Assembly: GCA_032209605.1 (NCBI GenBank)
Contig: JASFXZ010000001.1
Coordinates: 14,340,256-14,404,255, forward strand
Direction: 5' to 3'
Length of the DNA: 64,000 bases
DNA from: Mactromeris polynyma
Lineage: Eukaryota; Mollusca; Bivalvia; Venerida; Mactridae
The translations under genes were made by a program, and so were the position numbers. The notes below the pieces were generated by a model. The model made no database searches. It had not been told where the DNA came from and worked only from the letters and a program-made list of their open reading frames with translations. This document shows positions 1-9,414 of the stretch, one piece after another. The stretch's first letter is position 1. Every line of letters starts with the position of its first letter.

Positions 1-1187
1 TCAGTCCAGAGTAACACCCTTGGGAAGATGCAACTTCAGTCCAGAGTAACACCCTTGGGAAGATGCAACTTCAGTCCAGAGTAACACCCTTGGGAAGATG
101 CAACTTCAGTCCAGAGTAACACCCTTGGGAAGATGCAACTTCAGTCCAGAGTAACACCCTTGGGAAGATGCAACTTCAGTCCAGAGTAACACCCTTGGGA
201 AGGTGCAACTTCAGTCCAGAGTAACACCCTTGGGAAGATGCAACTTCAGTCCAGAGTAACACCCTTGGGAAGATGCAACTTCAGTCCAGAGTAACACCCT
301 TGGGAAGATGCAACTTCAGTCCAGAGCAACACCCTTGGGAAGATGCAACTTCAGTCCAGAGCAACACCCTTGGGAAGGTGCAACTTCAGTCCAGAGCAAC
401 ACCCTTGGGAAGGTGCAACTTCAGTCCAGAGTAACACCCTTGGGAAGGTGCAACTTCAGTCCAGAGCAACACCCTTGGGAAGATGCAACTTCAGTCCAGA
501 GCAACACCCTTGGGAAGGTGCAACTTCAGTCCAGAGCAACACCATTGGGAAGGTGCAACTTTAGTCCAGAGCAACACCCTTGGGAAGATGCAACTTCATT
601 CCAGAGCAACACCCTTGGGAAGATGCAACTTCAGTCCAGAGCAACACCCTTGGGAAGGTGCAACTTCAGTCCAGAGTAACACCCTTGGGGAGGTGCAACT
701 TCAGTCCAGAGCAACACCCTTGGGAAGATGCAACTTCAGTCCAGAGTAACACCCTTGGGAAGGTGCAACTTCAGTCCAGAGCAACACCCTTGGGAAGATG
801 CAACTTCAGTCCAGAGCAACACCCTTGGGAAGGTGCCACTTCAGTCCAGAGCAACACCCTTGGGAAGATGCAACTTCATTCCAGAGCAACACCCTTGGGA
901 AGGTGCAACTTCCGTCCAGATTAACACCATTGGGAAGATGCAACTTCAGTCCAGAGCAACACCCTTGGGAAGGTGCAACTTCAGTCCAGAGCAACACCCT
1001 TGGGAAGGTGCAACTTCAGTCCAGAGCAACACCCTTGGGAAGGTGCAACTTCAGTCCAGAGCAACACCCTTGGGATGGTGCAACTTCAGTCCAGAGCAAC
1101 ACCCTTGGGAAGGTGCAACTTCAGTCCAGAGCAACACCCTTGGGAAGGTGCAACTTCAGTCCAGAGCAACACCCTTGGAAAAATGCA
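1..1187. repeat. 35-bp minisatellite, about 34 copies, cut by window edge
   Basis: Head-to-tail copies of a 35-bp unit (core CAACTTCAGTCCAGAG then TAACACCCTTGGGAAGATG). Two sites vary together along the array. The first nine or so copies mostly read GTAAC with GATG, and later copies mostly read GCAAC with GGTG. The array is already in progress at base 1, so its true left end is outside the window. The right end decays at about 1170-1187. Because 35 is not a multiple of 3, every frame passes through the unit every 105 bp, and short open frames appear in all three forward frames. I see no evidence of coding. Confidence 0.97.
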
Positions 1188-3108
1188 AATGTCGGCTGTT
1201 GTTGAGAGGTTGTTGCTCAAGAGAGTTCAAATTGATAGGAAATTATTACTTCATGAAAAAATGATGTTGAAGAGAGATTGTTGCTCAAGAGATGACCGCT
1301 ATGGAGATTTTGTACTGTATAACATCGAAGTACGCATAGAGATATTCAGTAACAGCAAAGTCTTTTCTGCTAGAAAGTCAGAAATTTAAAGTCTTATTGT
1401 CAAATGTAGCAAAATTATTTATTTCGTAGGCAAGGATGTCATTTCTTATTAAATAACATAAAAATGTTTTGCCGCTTTAAGATACATTATTTTTTCCATT
1501 CGTTGTATCTCATGAAAAAACAAATTGTCCTGTCAGTCACGTGACTTCAATTAGTTTCCGATGTACTAAAATATCGAACTTTGCCATTATCTCATAACAA
1601 ATTCGTTATTATTATTTTGACCAAGAAACAATCCCCCATGGACTAGATTTAAGCTGTAACAAAATATCACCCCAGAACGCAGAAAAATGTCTGTTAAATA
1701 ACCACATGTATCTATTTTCAACATTTCGAAATATAAGTTAATAAAGATGGTAATCATTGAGTCATAATTTCAAAGGTGTTAATTTAACATGAAAAATGAC
1801 TACACTGTCCATAGCAGTTTCCAAAGGCACATCAAAATACAATATCGTCGCCTCTTGGGTACCGCTAGTATCTTCTTATTCTGGCGTCAGTTTTCCATGG
1901 TTGTCGCTCATTAATATTTTGTTTCCATTTTCTCTCTTATTAATCATTATTGCGCTGATTGGGGTAAAAGTATTGTCTATTTTGCTTCCACAATAAAAAT
2001 TAACGGTATGTTGGATTACTGTCACAGACAGTTAATCTTACAAGCACACCGCTCTCACAAGCGCACCGTCCAAATGTAATATTCTTAAACATACAATGTA
2101 GTTGAAATCTTGTTTAAATCAATGAAGGACTGTATTAACCCCGGAATGTGCACAATTACATTCAAAGACGTATATTTAAATAAATAATATACCCAGACTG
2201 AAAGCTTATATCTAAATGTATTAAATGGTAATTATGATATTTATTTAATCGAGAATAGACAGTGCTCAGAGTGAATTGTACCTGTCTGACAAATAAAGAA
2301 TTATTACATTTTAGATCAGTTATCCAAATAGTGCCTGTTTTTAGAGACCTATTATGCACCAGATGTCAGCTTGACCCCTACCCTTCACTGACCTATTTCT
2401 ATTGATAAAACATTTTCACCGTTTTAAACTTGGACCCTTGAAGTTATTTTAAGAAATTGAGATTTCTACAAATTTACACAGTGATGTATAGATTTTCCGC
2501 AATTGTGATACGTTCTGTATCTTCTTTTGTATCCATATTTACTCACCAGTGTTTGCATTTCAAAATTGTCAAAATTTAAATCACCACAGACAATTTAAGT
2601 CAATTAATAACACATCTGGAATGAACATAAACATGGACTAAAATAGAAAATTCTAAATTTAATAAGAATGGTTGAGATTTGCGAATGAACACGTGATGTA
2701 TTGCTCAGCTGCTGTCTAGATTCCAACAGACAATGAGTTATTGATATTTCTGCTGAATCAGTGCAATTTCTTGTTGCTAGTTAAGTTTACATAATTAATA
2801 CGTGTCCTCTAAATGGATCGGCTTAACTCGTAGTCTTGATAACATTTTACAGCCTAAACAACTTACATAATTATATAGAATTAAAAGGATGCTGGATAAA
2901 AAAATGTATCTTTCCTTGGAATATTATTTAAATAACAACTAAATAAAAAAGCTCATATGTACAAGTTTATTAAATATATCTAACATCATTAATTACAGTA
3001 CCTATAAATGATATCTTCACAGACACAAATGGACTCAAATACTTTATCAGGATCGATACAAGAATGATGGGTATGTTCATGATCCTTATGATCAGTTGAC
3101 AACCCATA
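1188..3108. other. AT-rich single-copy DNA, no recognised gene
   Basis: About 1.9 kb with frequent stops in all frames. The only frame of note is 1796-1996 (+), 66 codons from an ATG, whose second half is strongly hydrophobic and could form one membrane span. I recognise no family, see no promoter or splice context, and consider it probably a chance frame. Confidence 0.5.
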
Positions 3109-3489
3109 TTACTTCAAGTCAGGTCTTTTAGCATTTGAAATTATCATACATTTAGTTTTATTAGGATGAATGGACATGTGGTTCCGGAAACACCAATCAG
3201 AAATTATGTCCAAATCGCCCTGTAGGGACTGCTGTATTTCGACAATGTTATAACCAGATAAGTGTAATGTTGAGTCATCTGCGTAGAGATCGATGGTCGA
3301 ATTTTGAAGATAAAATGGAATGTCATTGATATATATCAAGTACAGGAGGGGACCAAGAATAGATCCCTGTGGAACACCGGATTTGACCTCTTGAAAGGTT
3401 GGCTTGTTGGATCCGATCTTTACATATTGCCTTCTATTTATCAAATAAGACCGCATCAAAGCTAACGAGTTTTCCGAGAAGTGGTACAT
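3109..3489 (-). pseudogene. non-LTR retrotransposon reverse transcriptase fragment (Jockey/CR1-like motif style)
   Basis: A 126-codon open frame on the minus strand covers the palm of a LINE reverse transcriptase. Residues 39-46 read VPQGSILG, followed by PLLYLIYINDIP. The catalytic box YADD is at 69-72. A segment NHMSIHPNKTKCMII (about 103-117) matches the usual conserved region after the catalytic box. The fingers region with the first catalytic Asp, the endonuclease and the element's 3' end are missing, so this is a truncated relic. The VPQGSxLGPLL type of motif differs from the KQGEPLSPILF type in the neighbouring LINE, so it belongs to a separate family. The exact clade is not resolved. 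Family assignment rests on established RT motifs; truncation is seen directly. Confidence 0.85.
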
Positions 3490-3713
3490 ACGGAGCTTTT
3501 TTATCAGCTAACAAGATTAACGTTATACATACATTTATTGGCACTCGGCAATTAATAGCATTGGCCATTTACAACATACTATATGGCAAAGACCCTACAC
3601 ACAAACATACAGAACGCATTTAGAAAATTTAACAAAAAAGAAAAGAGAATCGATCAATGGTTACAGGATATAAATGCGTTTACATAGTAAAAAAGAGGCA
3701 ACACAGGAAACAG

Positions 3714-4486
3714 TTAAATATTTTCGAGAGCTTTTGAAATTACTTCAAATGCTTCTGAAATAAATTTTGGAATATTTATCTGACACATTTTACTTTTTTG
3801 TTGACAGTATATTATTAATGTTTTCAATACAAAGTCATAAGGTTTCCGGTAAGTATTTTCTTTTGAGTATATTGTATATCGGACAGCACTTTGAGAAGTG
3901 GTATTCAGATTCAACAACGTTTCTATTGCAGACTTTACATAATATATTATCCCTATCAATACATAAACTTCTTCATGCTTCAACCTCAACATAAAGCATG
4001 TTAATTGTTTTCTTAATATATCATTACCAATTTTGTCAAGATAACTTTCGTATTCGAAATCATTACTATATCTGCAATAGTAATTCAAGTTTGACATAGA
4101 TCGAATAGAAGAATTCCAGTCTTGGATAAATTGATCATATATATTATGTTCTTAATCAACGGTAGGTAATTAATATTTTGATTGAAATTTGTACGGACAT
4201 ACGTAAATTATTTTGATTGTAATTTGTACGGACATACGTAAAGCCGAGATGATCTATGATTGAGTTTAAACGGGAATCCCTAGAATTGCTATTTACGTTA
4301 GCACAGAGATCCAAATACATTATGTTAATAGAAGATTGATTATTTTTTATAATTTTCAACCAAAACTTGATTTATTTAATTTTACTTATTACTGATAATG
4401 GGAACATTCCAAGTTCACCATATACAGCGTAATTAGGTGCCTGATATTTAAAATCGTTTTTTAAAAAAACGTACATGCAATTTATC
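3714..4486 (-). pseudogene. LINE ORF2 C-terminal region, frameshifted
   Basis: From 4486 downward the minus strand gives DKLHVRFFKK, then in another frame APNYAVYGELGMFPLSVISK (about 4381-4425), then LDLCANVNSNSRDS and IIDHLGFTYV (4250-4330). It ends with SNLNYYCRYSNDFEYESYLD and IGNDILRKQLTCF in 3714-4097. These are the conserved blocks that follow the RT in this LINE type (GELG-FP, LGF-Y, a Y-F-FE-YLD block, and LR--LT-FRLS). At least two frameshifts separate them. The strand, order and spacing match the RT pieces further upstream, so this is the same element. Confidence 0.75.
4175..4244. repeat. 35-bp tandem duplication inside LINE tail
   Basis: Two near-identical 35-bp units, each containing TTTGTACGGACATACGTAAA, lie head to tail. 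They fall inside the LINE C-terminal region and shift its reading frame, so the duplication probably arose after insertion. Confidence 0.85.
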
Positions 4487-4488
4487 TA

Positions 4489-4647
4489 CAGTAAATCTCA
4501 ATAATACGACCATCCTAGAGACCCATGAAAACTGGTCTTAATATTGAGGTGGTTTTAATATTGAGGTTGAATAAAGAGCAGAACGGTGACAATGGACTCA
4601 AAAATGGTGTTCTTAATTTTGAGTTGATCTTGAGTGAGGTTTTACTG
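4489..4647. mobile_element. 159-bp MITE, pogo/Tigger-like ends, TA target duplication
   Basis: The left end reads CAGTAAATCTCA and the right end, reverse-complemented, reads CAGTAAAACCTCAC. These are imperfect terminal inverted repeats of the CAGT-AAACCTC type known from pogo/Tigger relatives of Tc1/mariner. TA flanks both sides (4487-4488 and 4648-4649). The element splits the LINE. On the minus strand the codons for YNYKDV end at the right TA, and removing the MITE with one TA continues in frame as DKLHVRFFKK. It is non-coding and internally repetitive (TTAATATTGAG-like motifs). Confidence 0.8.
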
Positions 4648-4649
4648 TA

Positions 4650-5038
4650 CATCCTTGTAGTTATAAATACCCCATACTTCGGACCCATACCGTAACATTG
4701 GAGCTCCCATTGTATCAAACAGAGATAACTTAGTTTTAAGATGTAACTTCACTTTGTCAAACTATGATAATAAATGATGGTACACCACAAAGCTTGTCCA
4801 GTAAGAGTTTGAACAGCAGTAGACCTATTACCGTTATAAGTGAACTTAATTCCTCTAAATATGTAAAATTGTCAACTCGCTTGAAACCTTTTCCGCATTT
4901 ATGTAAAAATCTGAATAATTAGTTTGTTTTCGTTTTTCAAATACACCTATATTTTGCTTTGGTCACATTGGTTTTCAAATCCATTTTCTGAATATCTATA
5001 TATATTATCAATTTAAATATATACATTGACAATAATTT
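4650..5038 (-). pseudogene. LINE ORF2 region just after RT palm
   Basis: The minus strand gives KMDLKTNVTKAKY (about 4945-4985), FRGIKFTYNG with LTGQALW (about 4795-4860), and LFDTMGAPMLRYGSEVWGIY (about 4668-4727). These correspond to the conserved stretch after the catalytic box (L-VN--KTK, F-YLG---, L-GQA, LFD---P-L-YG-EVWG). Several in-frame stops are present. Between the palm motif upstream (ends near 5039) and KMDLKTNV there are only about 50 bases, where roughly 150-200 carrying the (Y/F)ADD box would be expected; I find no ADD box there. Confidence 0.75.
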
Positions 5039-5690
5039 CTAATCGTTATCCCTTAGCGTATAAAAATCTATATCATCAATAATCTCATTTATAAATATAA
5101 TGAATAAAATGGGAGATAGTGGTTCTCCTTGCTTTAATCCTATTGTGACATCAAAGAAATCTGATATTTTCATTGTGCATAATATTTTCACACATCGGAT
5201 TGAACTTCCTTGTAAAGGCATTTAATAATATTTGTCAGTTTGCAGCTGATGCCTGGTTGTATCAATTTTACCCATAATGCATCCCTATTCACTGTATCAA
5301 ATACCCTTAGGCGGTAGTCTATGAACATGCTATAAAGTCTAGTTTGGTTACTCAAAAATCTTTGTATAACAGAATGTAAAACGAAAATTGCGTCAGCTGT
5401 AGAACCACCATCGCGGAAGCCAAATTGTGATTCATTAAATTTGTTTTCTGATTCGCTCCAAGCATTAATGAGATTTCTCAATAATAATGAGACCATTTTA
5501 ACCAATAGAGTTAACAAGCGTGGTTCCTCAAAAAGTAGACCTATCATTTTAAATCTTTTGATGACTAGGAACAATGTTACTTTTAAACCAAGCATTTCGA
5601 TATACACATTTTTGCATATACATGTATATAATTTATAAAGTACAAAAGTATGGTGATATAAAATCATTCGAATCAATAAACAAGAAATAT
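5039..5690 (-). pseudogene. LINE reverse transcriptase fingers and palm, broken
   Basis: The minus strand in 5188-5690 gives KFNESQFGFRDGGSTADAIF, then a first catalytic motif of the FIDY--AFDTV type (here MFIDYRLRVFDTVNRDALW). After a frameshift near 5200, the piece 5039-5221 gives FFDVTIGLKQGEPLSPILF followed by IIFINEI. These are RT blocks 2-5 in correct order. The N-terminal part of the longer frame (before about 5560) does not look like RT and is out of frame. The element cannot encode an active enzyme: it is frameshifted and lacks the ADD box downstream. Confidence 0.85.
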
Positions 5691-5965
5691 CGTGAAAAAA
5701 GATGGTCGGCGCAAGCACATTAGTTGCAATCTGAAGGTTAAGATTGGTAGTGCAACATAAAAATTATGTGTAACGGAAAATGGATTTCGATAAATTTACC
5801 GAAATTCAGCGGATTTCGGTAAGGTAACGTACTCCTTTTCGACTTGTTAACCAATCCAATACAAACGTTGTTCGGTTGAAGAGAAGTTAGTTCAGTGGTT
5901 AACGTAAGATTTGATGGGTGATATGCAAATGGCAAAGACATGTTAGTACGGCTGCGCCAACATTA
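5683..5965 (+). repeat. dispersed repeat family, copy A (longest)
   Basis: Shares AAGAAATATCGTGAAAAAAG, the GGTTAAGATTGGTAGTGCAACA block, the CCGAAATTCAGCGGATTTCG block and the block ending ATGTTAGTACGGCTGCGCC with copies near 9.2, 11.8, 14.2 and 53.2 kb. It contains inverted ATTTCGGT/ACCGAAAT sequences around its middle. Short inverted ends (TCGGCGCA at 5706-5713 against TGCGCCAA at 5953-5960) are visible but no clear target duplication. A tRNA-like box A sequence (TAGTTCAGTGG) occurs at about 5888-5898 without a convincing box B. It interrupts the LINE between its linker and RT. The class is unknown. Confidence 0.75.
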
Positions 5966-6213
5966 TTTCATTGTCACAACATTTGTAACATTTCAACATG
6001 GAAATGGTTTTGTGCACTTCATTTACTGATATTGGTCGATCAAGTTGATCAATGAAAAGAGTTTCCTACTTATTAAAGTCACCCAGGGTTTCGTTGGGAA
6101 TATTTGCAAAATATTCTTTAAAATCTTCAAATGACACATTTTCAGCAGAATCAGTATTACTGTTACAATCACACTTTTTAATATATTTCCAAAATGATCG
6201 AGGCGCTCTCTTA
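5966..6213 (-). pseudogene. LINE ORF2 linker, downstream part
   Basis: Reading the minus strand from the MITE junction gives KRAPRSFWKYIKKCDCN, then SFEDFKEYFANIPNETLG before a frameshift near 6066. FWKYI followed by an acidic F-D-FK--F segment is the usual linker before the LINE RT. The linker ends abruptly at the dispersed repeat copy. Too little sequence remains to cover the expected distance to the RT, so part of the element has been lost. Confidence 0.7.
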
Positions 6214-6927
6214 TTCCACACAGACCACGAATCGCCACGAATTGTAAATTTTAGGATTCGTGGAATTTTGCAAATGTTCTGGTCCAATTCGTGACGCTCT
6301 ACGATCCAGTTACGATACAGGTACGATAGAGTTACGAATATTCGTGGGATTCGGCTGGATTCGCACGAATATTGTCAATAATTCACTACGATTTACAAGA
6401 ATATATTACGAATACTGCACGAACGTTAGGAATCAGTTACGAATCAGTTAAGAATACACCGAATGCATGTACGAATCAGGTACGAATGCAAATGAATTCG
6501 TGACTATTCTTTACAATTCTTGGGATTTTCCCTCAAGATAGTTCTTACTTGCTTCGTACCTGCTTCGGTGTGTATTCGTGGGATTCGTGACAGATTCGTA
6601 GCCGATTCGTGGTCAAGCCACGAATTCACGAATCCCCGAATGAGTTAAGAATACCTACGAATGCCTACAAATCGATTACGATTCAGTTACGATGCCTAAG
6701 AATGCACTACGAATGTGTTACGAATTAACTTCGACTTTTTGGAATCGGGAGTTCGTGGCCAAAATTTTGAACAGCTCAAAACTTTTGCCACGAATTCCCG
6801 ATTGCTCAAGAATTGCAAGAACTGACTACGAATATATACGAATCAGTTAAGAACTTCACGAACTGATTACGATTCAACTACGAATCCTAAAATTTATCAA
6901 TTCGTAGGATTCGTGGTCTGTGTGGAA
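6214..6927. mobile_element. 714-bp MITE with about 50-bp inverted ends, TA target duplication
   Basis: Both ends begin TTCCACACAGACCACGAATC when read inward. The inverted similarity continues for about 50 bp, including TAAATTTTAGGATTCGT. TA flanks the element at 6212-6213 and 6928-6929. The interior is full of TACGAAT/ATTCGTA motifs in both orientations, including a near-palindrome around GCCACGAATTC, giving it a foldback character. There is no coding frame. It splits the LINE codons for SNGT and KRAPRSFW, which rejoin in frame if the element and one TA are removed. TA duplication and non-coding inverted ends fit a Tc1/mariner-mobilised MITE. Confidence 0.88.
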
Positions 6928-6928
6928 T

Positions 6929-7135
6929 AGTGCCATTACTCATAGTTGACAACCTTGTTTTTTCGGTATGATAAAATTTCTGTTTAACAAAATCAATTCT
7001 ACAGTTCATGAAGTGCACTTTGTTTATTTCTGATTTATTAGAATTATAATTTCGTTTTGCAGCATAGATAACATGTTTTATAATAGTGAACGAATTTATA
7101 AATTCATTCAAATCATTGGTCGCTAATATGTGACG
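6929..7135 (-). pseudogene. LINE ORF2 linker, upstream part
   Basis: The minus-strand frame reads ATNDLNEFINSFTIIKHVIY, then AAKRNY, a basic/aromatic stretch, and STMSNGT up to the MITE. In LINEs this type of helical linker lies between the endonuclease and RT. The frame continues into 5966-6213 across the MITE. Sequence upstream of about 7135 is no longer recognisable, and no endonuclease motifs are seen. Confidence 0.65.
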
Positions 7136-7790
7136 TCATCAGCACGGGTCTCATTTCACACAAGGTAGGGCAAGGAGGGTGGGTAAGCTAGCCTTTTCCA
7201 GCACCAGTGTATGCACTGAACATTCTGGTATAATGAATATCGGTATAATGAACGCTAGACAAGAGCTGTCATGTGAAGAGGTATATTAAAAGAGATAGAA
7301 TACATAACTACAGGGAACACCACATACATAAGACAGTGCCTCCCCACGCAGACTTCCGTGAAAACAACAATCCACAAAACATAAGGCACTTAAGGAGGTC
7401 AAAGGGTACACATGATAAGGAACAGAGGCACAAGGAATGGCCCAGCAGACCACAAGGAATAACTAGGAGAATCAAAGTGGACAGTGAAGGAATGGGGAGG
7501 GGGATTAATGGATGGAAAATATCACAGGAGAAGTCAAGGCAACTGGCCACAATAACCCGAAACTGGGCAGGAAATATGAGTCATGGAATTAAGTCATGGC
7601 CATGAGTGAGTATTTCGTGGGGTTCAAAACTTGTCGCGTCGTGTCTACAATATAATTGGCTAGTCAAAATTGGTGATATAATGCTTTCCTCATTAGCCAG
7701 TTACGTCTAAGCAAAACTTAGTAAACCATTTCCACAACACAATTGGCCAATTATTATAGTTGACAATCGACATTAAAACTCTATCAAAAC
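7136..7790. other. unassigned; possible transposon end near 7200, open frame 7273-7605
   Basis: At about 7202-7258 the sequence starts with CAGTGTATGCACTGAACATT and contains two GGTATAATGAA motifs, resembling a pogo/Tigger-type end, but I find no matching opposite end. A 110-codon plus-strand frame (7273-7605) encodes a very basic, histidine- and arginine-rich polypeptide with no domain I know. The same stretch has an 80-codon minus frame that is hydrophobic. This patch is less AT-rich than its surroundings. I do not call a gene. Confidence 0.35.
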
Positions 7791-7792
7791 TA

Positions 7793-8081
7793 GATCTGTG
7801 AATTTGGCTGTTAGTTGTTAGTTGTTAGTAGGAATGTTTATTCGTATATGCTGCGACGAACTGAACTAACAACTACTAGCTGTGTATTTGCTGCATCATA
7901 TGCGAATAAACATCGAACTCACAACTAATAGCTGTGTATTCATTCCAGCATATCCGAACTCACATCTAACTTCTGGCTATGTTTTTTCCGAATAAACATC
8001 TGAACTAACTACTATTAGCTGTGTATTCGGGAACGAACATCTGAATTAACAACTAACAACTAACAGCCAACTTCACAGACC
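7793..8081. mobile_element. 289-bp MITE, about 35-bp inverted ends, TA target duplication
   Basis: The left end reads GATCTGTGAATTTGGCTG then three TTAGTTG repeats. The right end reverse-complemented reads GGTCTGTGAAGTTGGCTG then the same TTAGTTG repeats. TA flanks at 7791-7792 and 8082-8083. The interior carries repeated blocks built from AACTAACAACTA and AGCTGTGTATT in mixed order. It has no coding capacity. This is a separate family from the 159-bp and 714-bp MITEs, since the terminal sequences are unrelated. Confidence 0.82.
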
Positions 8082-8083
8082 TA

Positions 8084-9212
8084 TAAAAACTGCTTACATA
8101 AATGTCGAGCGATCTCGACATTCTCATTTTGTAGTTCAACATTGGAATGTCGGTTGTCGAACTTAGCGCCCAGCTCGACAATCATTGTTTTAGAATGTCG
8201 AACATCGATTGTCGTGCCAACATCACAGGGCCATACTTTTGTTACTTAAAATATATTATACGCGGATTGTCAAAGAATACTTGCACAATATTTCATCGAG
8301 TATACCCAGAATGAAACTTTGCTCAAACGAAATGTCGATAAAACTGACAGAACAAAGGACGAGTGTACTAATGATGGTTGCCAAATTGTACACACAAAAT
8401 CAAATTGACCATTTGCTTATACTCGACGAGCCACTGTGGCACTTCAGTGGCGCGCCTCATACTGACTAGATGAACATATTTACACTTGTATCGTTCTGAT
8501 TAAATAGTACTCAGGAATATCATACAACTTTCCTTAACAATGAACACAATACATACTTCCCCATGACTAATACACGAAGCTGTGAGACAGACAGGTGAAT
8601 AACGGATTTGTGATGTAGGTAAGTGCGGAAATAATAACGATTAAAAGTGTCCAGGTTGACAAAATTATGTGTTAAATACATTCACCTCGATAACCTGACG
8701 ATAGTATACACTTATCACAATAAGGTAGAACTGTGACAGTTTCAGTGTGGTCTGAAATGTGTGTTAATTCCCTTAGTAACAAAAGGCGCCATGGAGCGCA
8801 ACTCCGAACAAAGCGATGGGCCGCCAATATGTCAAGTGCTGTCGCTTACCGACGTTACATCGTTTATTTATTCTAGTTTCAATCATAAGCAAGATGATAA
8901 TATTGTTAATGGGAGATGACTCACTTAGTACTGTACTACTGACACTTTTTGTGCAATAAAAAACTTCAATATGAGGGCCGAACAAAGCCTATTCTATATG
9001 TGGGATTACAGGTTTAGCAACATTACTTTTGTGTTTACAAATATATAATTGAATGAGTAATCTGTATACTAATTATACATTAGTCAGTACTTTCGTGTTT
9101 TGAACGTCTTCGAGAAAATTTATTAGTGTTTGAAAGAAAAGGAAAGCATACAGGAAGAGAACTTACTAAGCGTACTATGTGTTAGATTTCGTAATAATCA
9201 GTAAAATGGCTT
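8084..9212. other. single-copy DNA with a small hairpin cluster, no gene
   Basis: At 8101-8122 there is a hairpin with 9-bp arms (AATGTCGAG, loop CGAT, CTCGACATT), followed to about 8220 by further AATGTCG and GTCGA motifs. Frames at 8209-8469 (+) and 8773-8985 (-) resemble nothing I know and have no supporting context. Confidence 0.5.
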
Positions 9213-9303
9213 TTAAAAAGATGGTCGGTGCAATCTGCATCCAGCAAATTTGTTGTAAACTGAAGGTTAATATTTGTTGTGCAACATAAACCAAGACAAC
9301 ACA
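9213..9303 (+). repeat. dispersed repeat family, copy B (5' part only)
   Basis: AAAAAGATGGTCGGTGCAAT followed by CTGAAGGTTAATATTTGTTG and TGCAACATAAA matches the first 80-90 bases of copy A. The rest of the family sequence is absent. Confidence 0.7.
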
Positions 9304-9414
9304 ATATCAAAGTTCACTTTTTATTTATTCGTTTTATCTAACTGAATCAAATACATATCTGAAAATGTCATATTGACCGTTTTAAAAGTTAAGTTAAATA
9401 GGATTTTGTAGAAA

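Larger units (their letters stand above)
3714..7135 (-). mobile_element. decayed LINE (non-LTR retrotransposon) with three nested insertions
   Basis: Read on the minus strand, one LINE ORF2 can be followed in order. The linker upstream of RT is at 6929-7135 and 6066-6213, the RT fingers and palm at 5039-5690, the region after the palm at 4650-5000, and the C-terminal region at 4156-4486 and 3714-4097. It is broken by frameshifts and stops. It is interrupted by a 714-bp MITE (6214-6927), a dispersed repeat copy (5683-5965) and a 159-bp MITE (4489-4647). It also carries a 35-bp tandem duplication (4175-4244). No endonuclease domain is seen, so the 5' part is missing or unrecognisable. The motif style (KQGEPLSPILF, then LFDTMGAPMLRYGSEVWG) is common in mollusc and other invertebrate LINEs; I do not assign a clade. 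Confidence 0.85.

Noticed and set aside
7273..7605. 110-codon basic protein as a host gene
   Set aside because: No domain, no splice or promoter context, and an equally long frame exists on the other strand.
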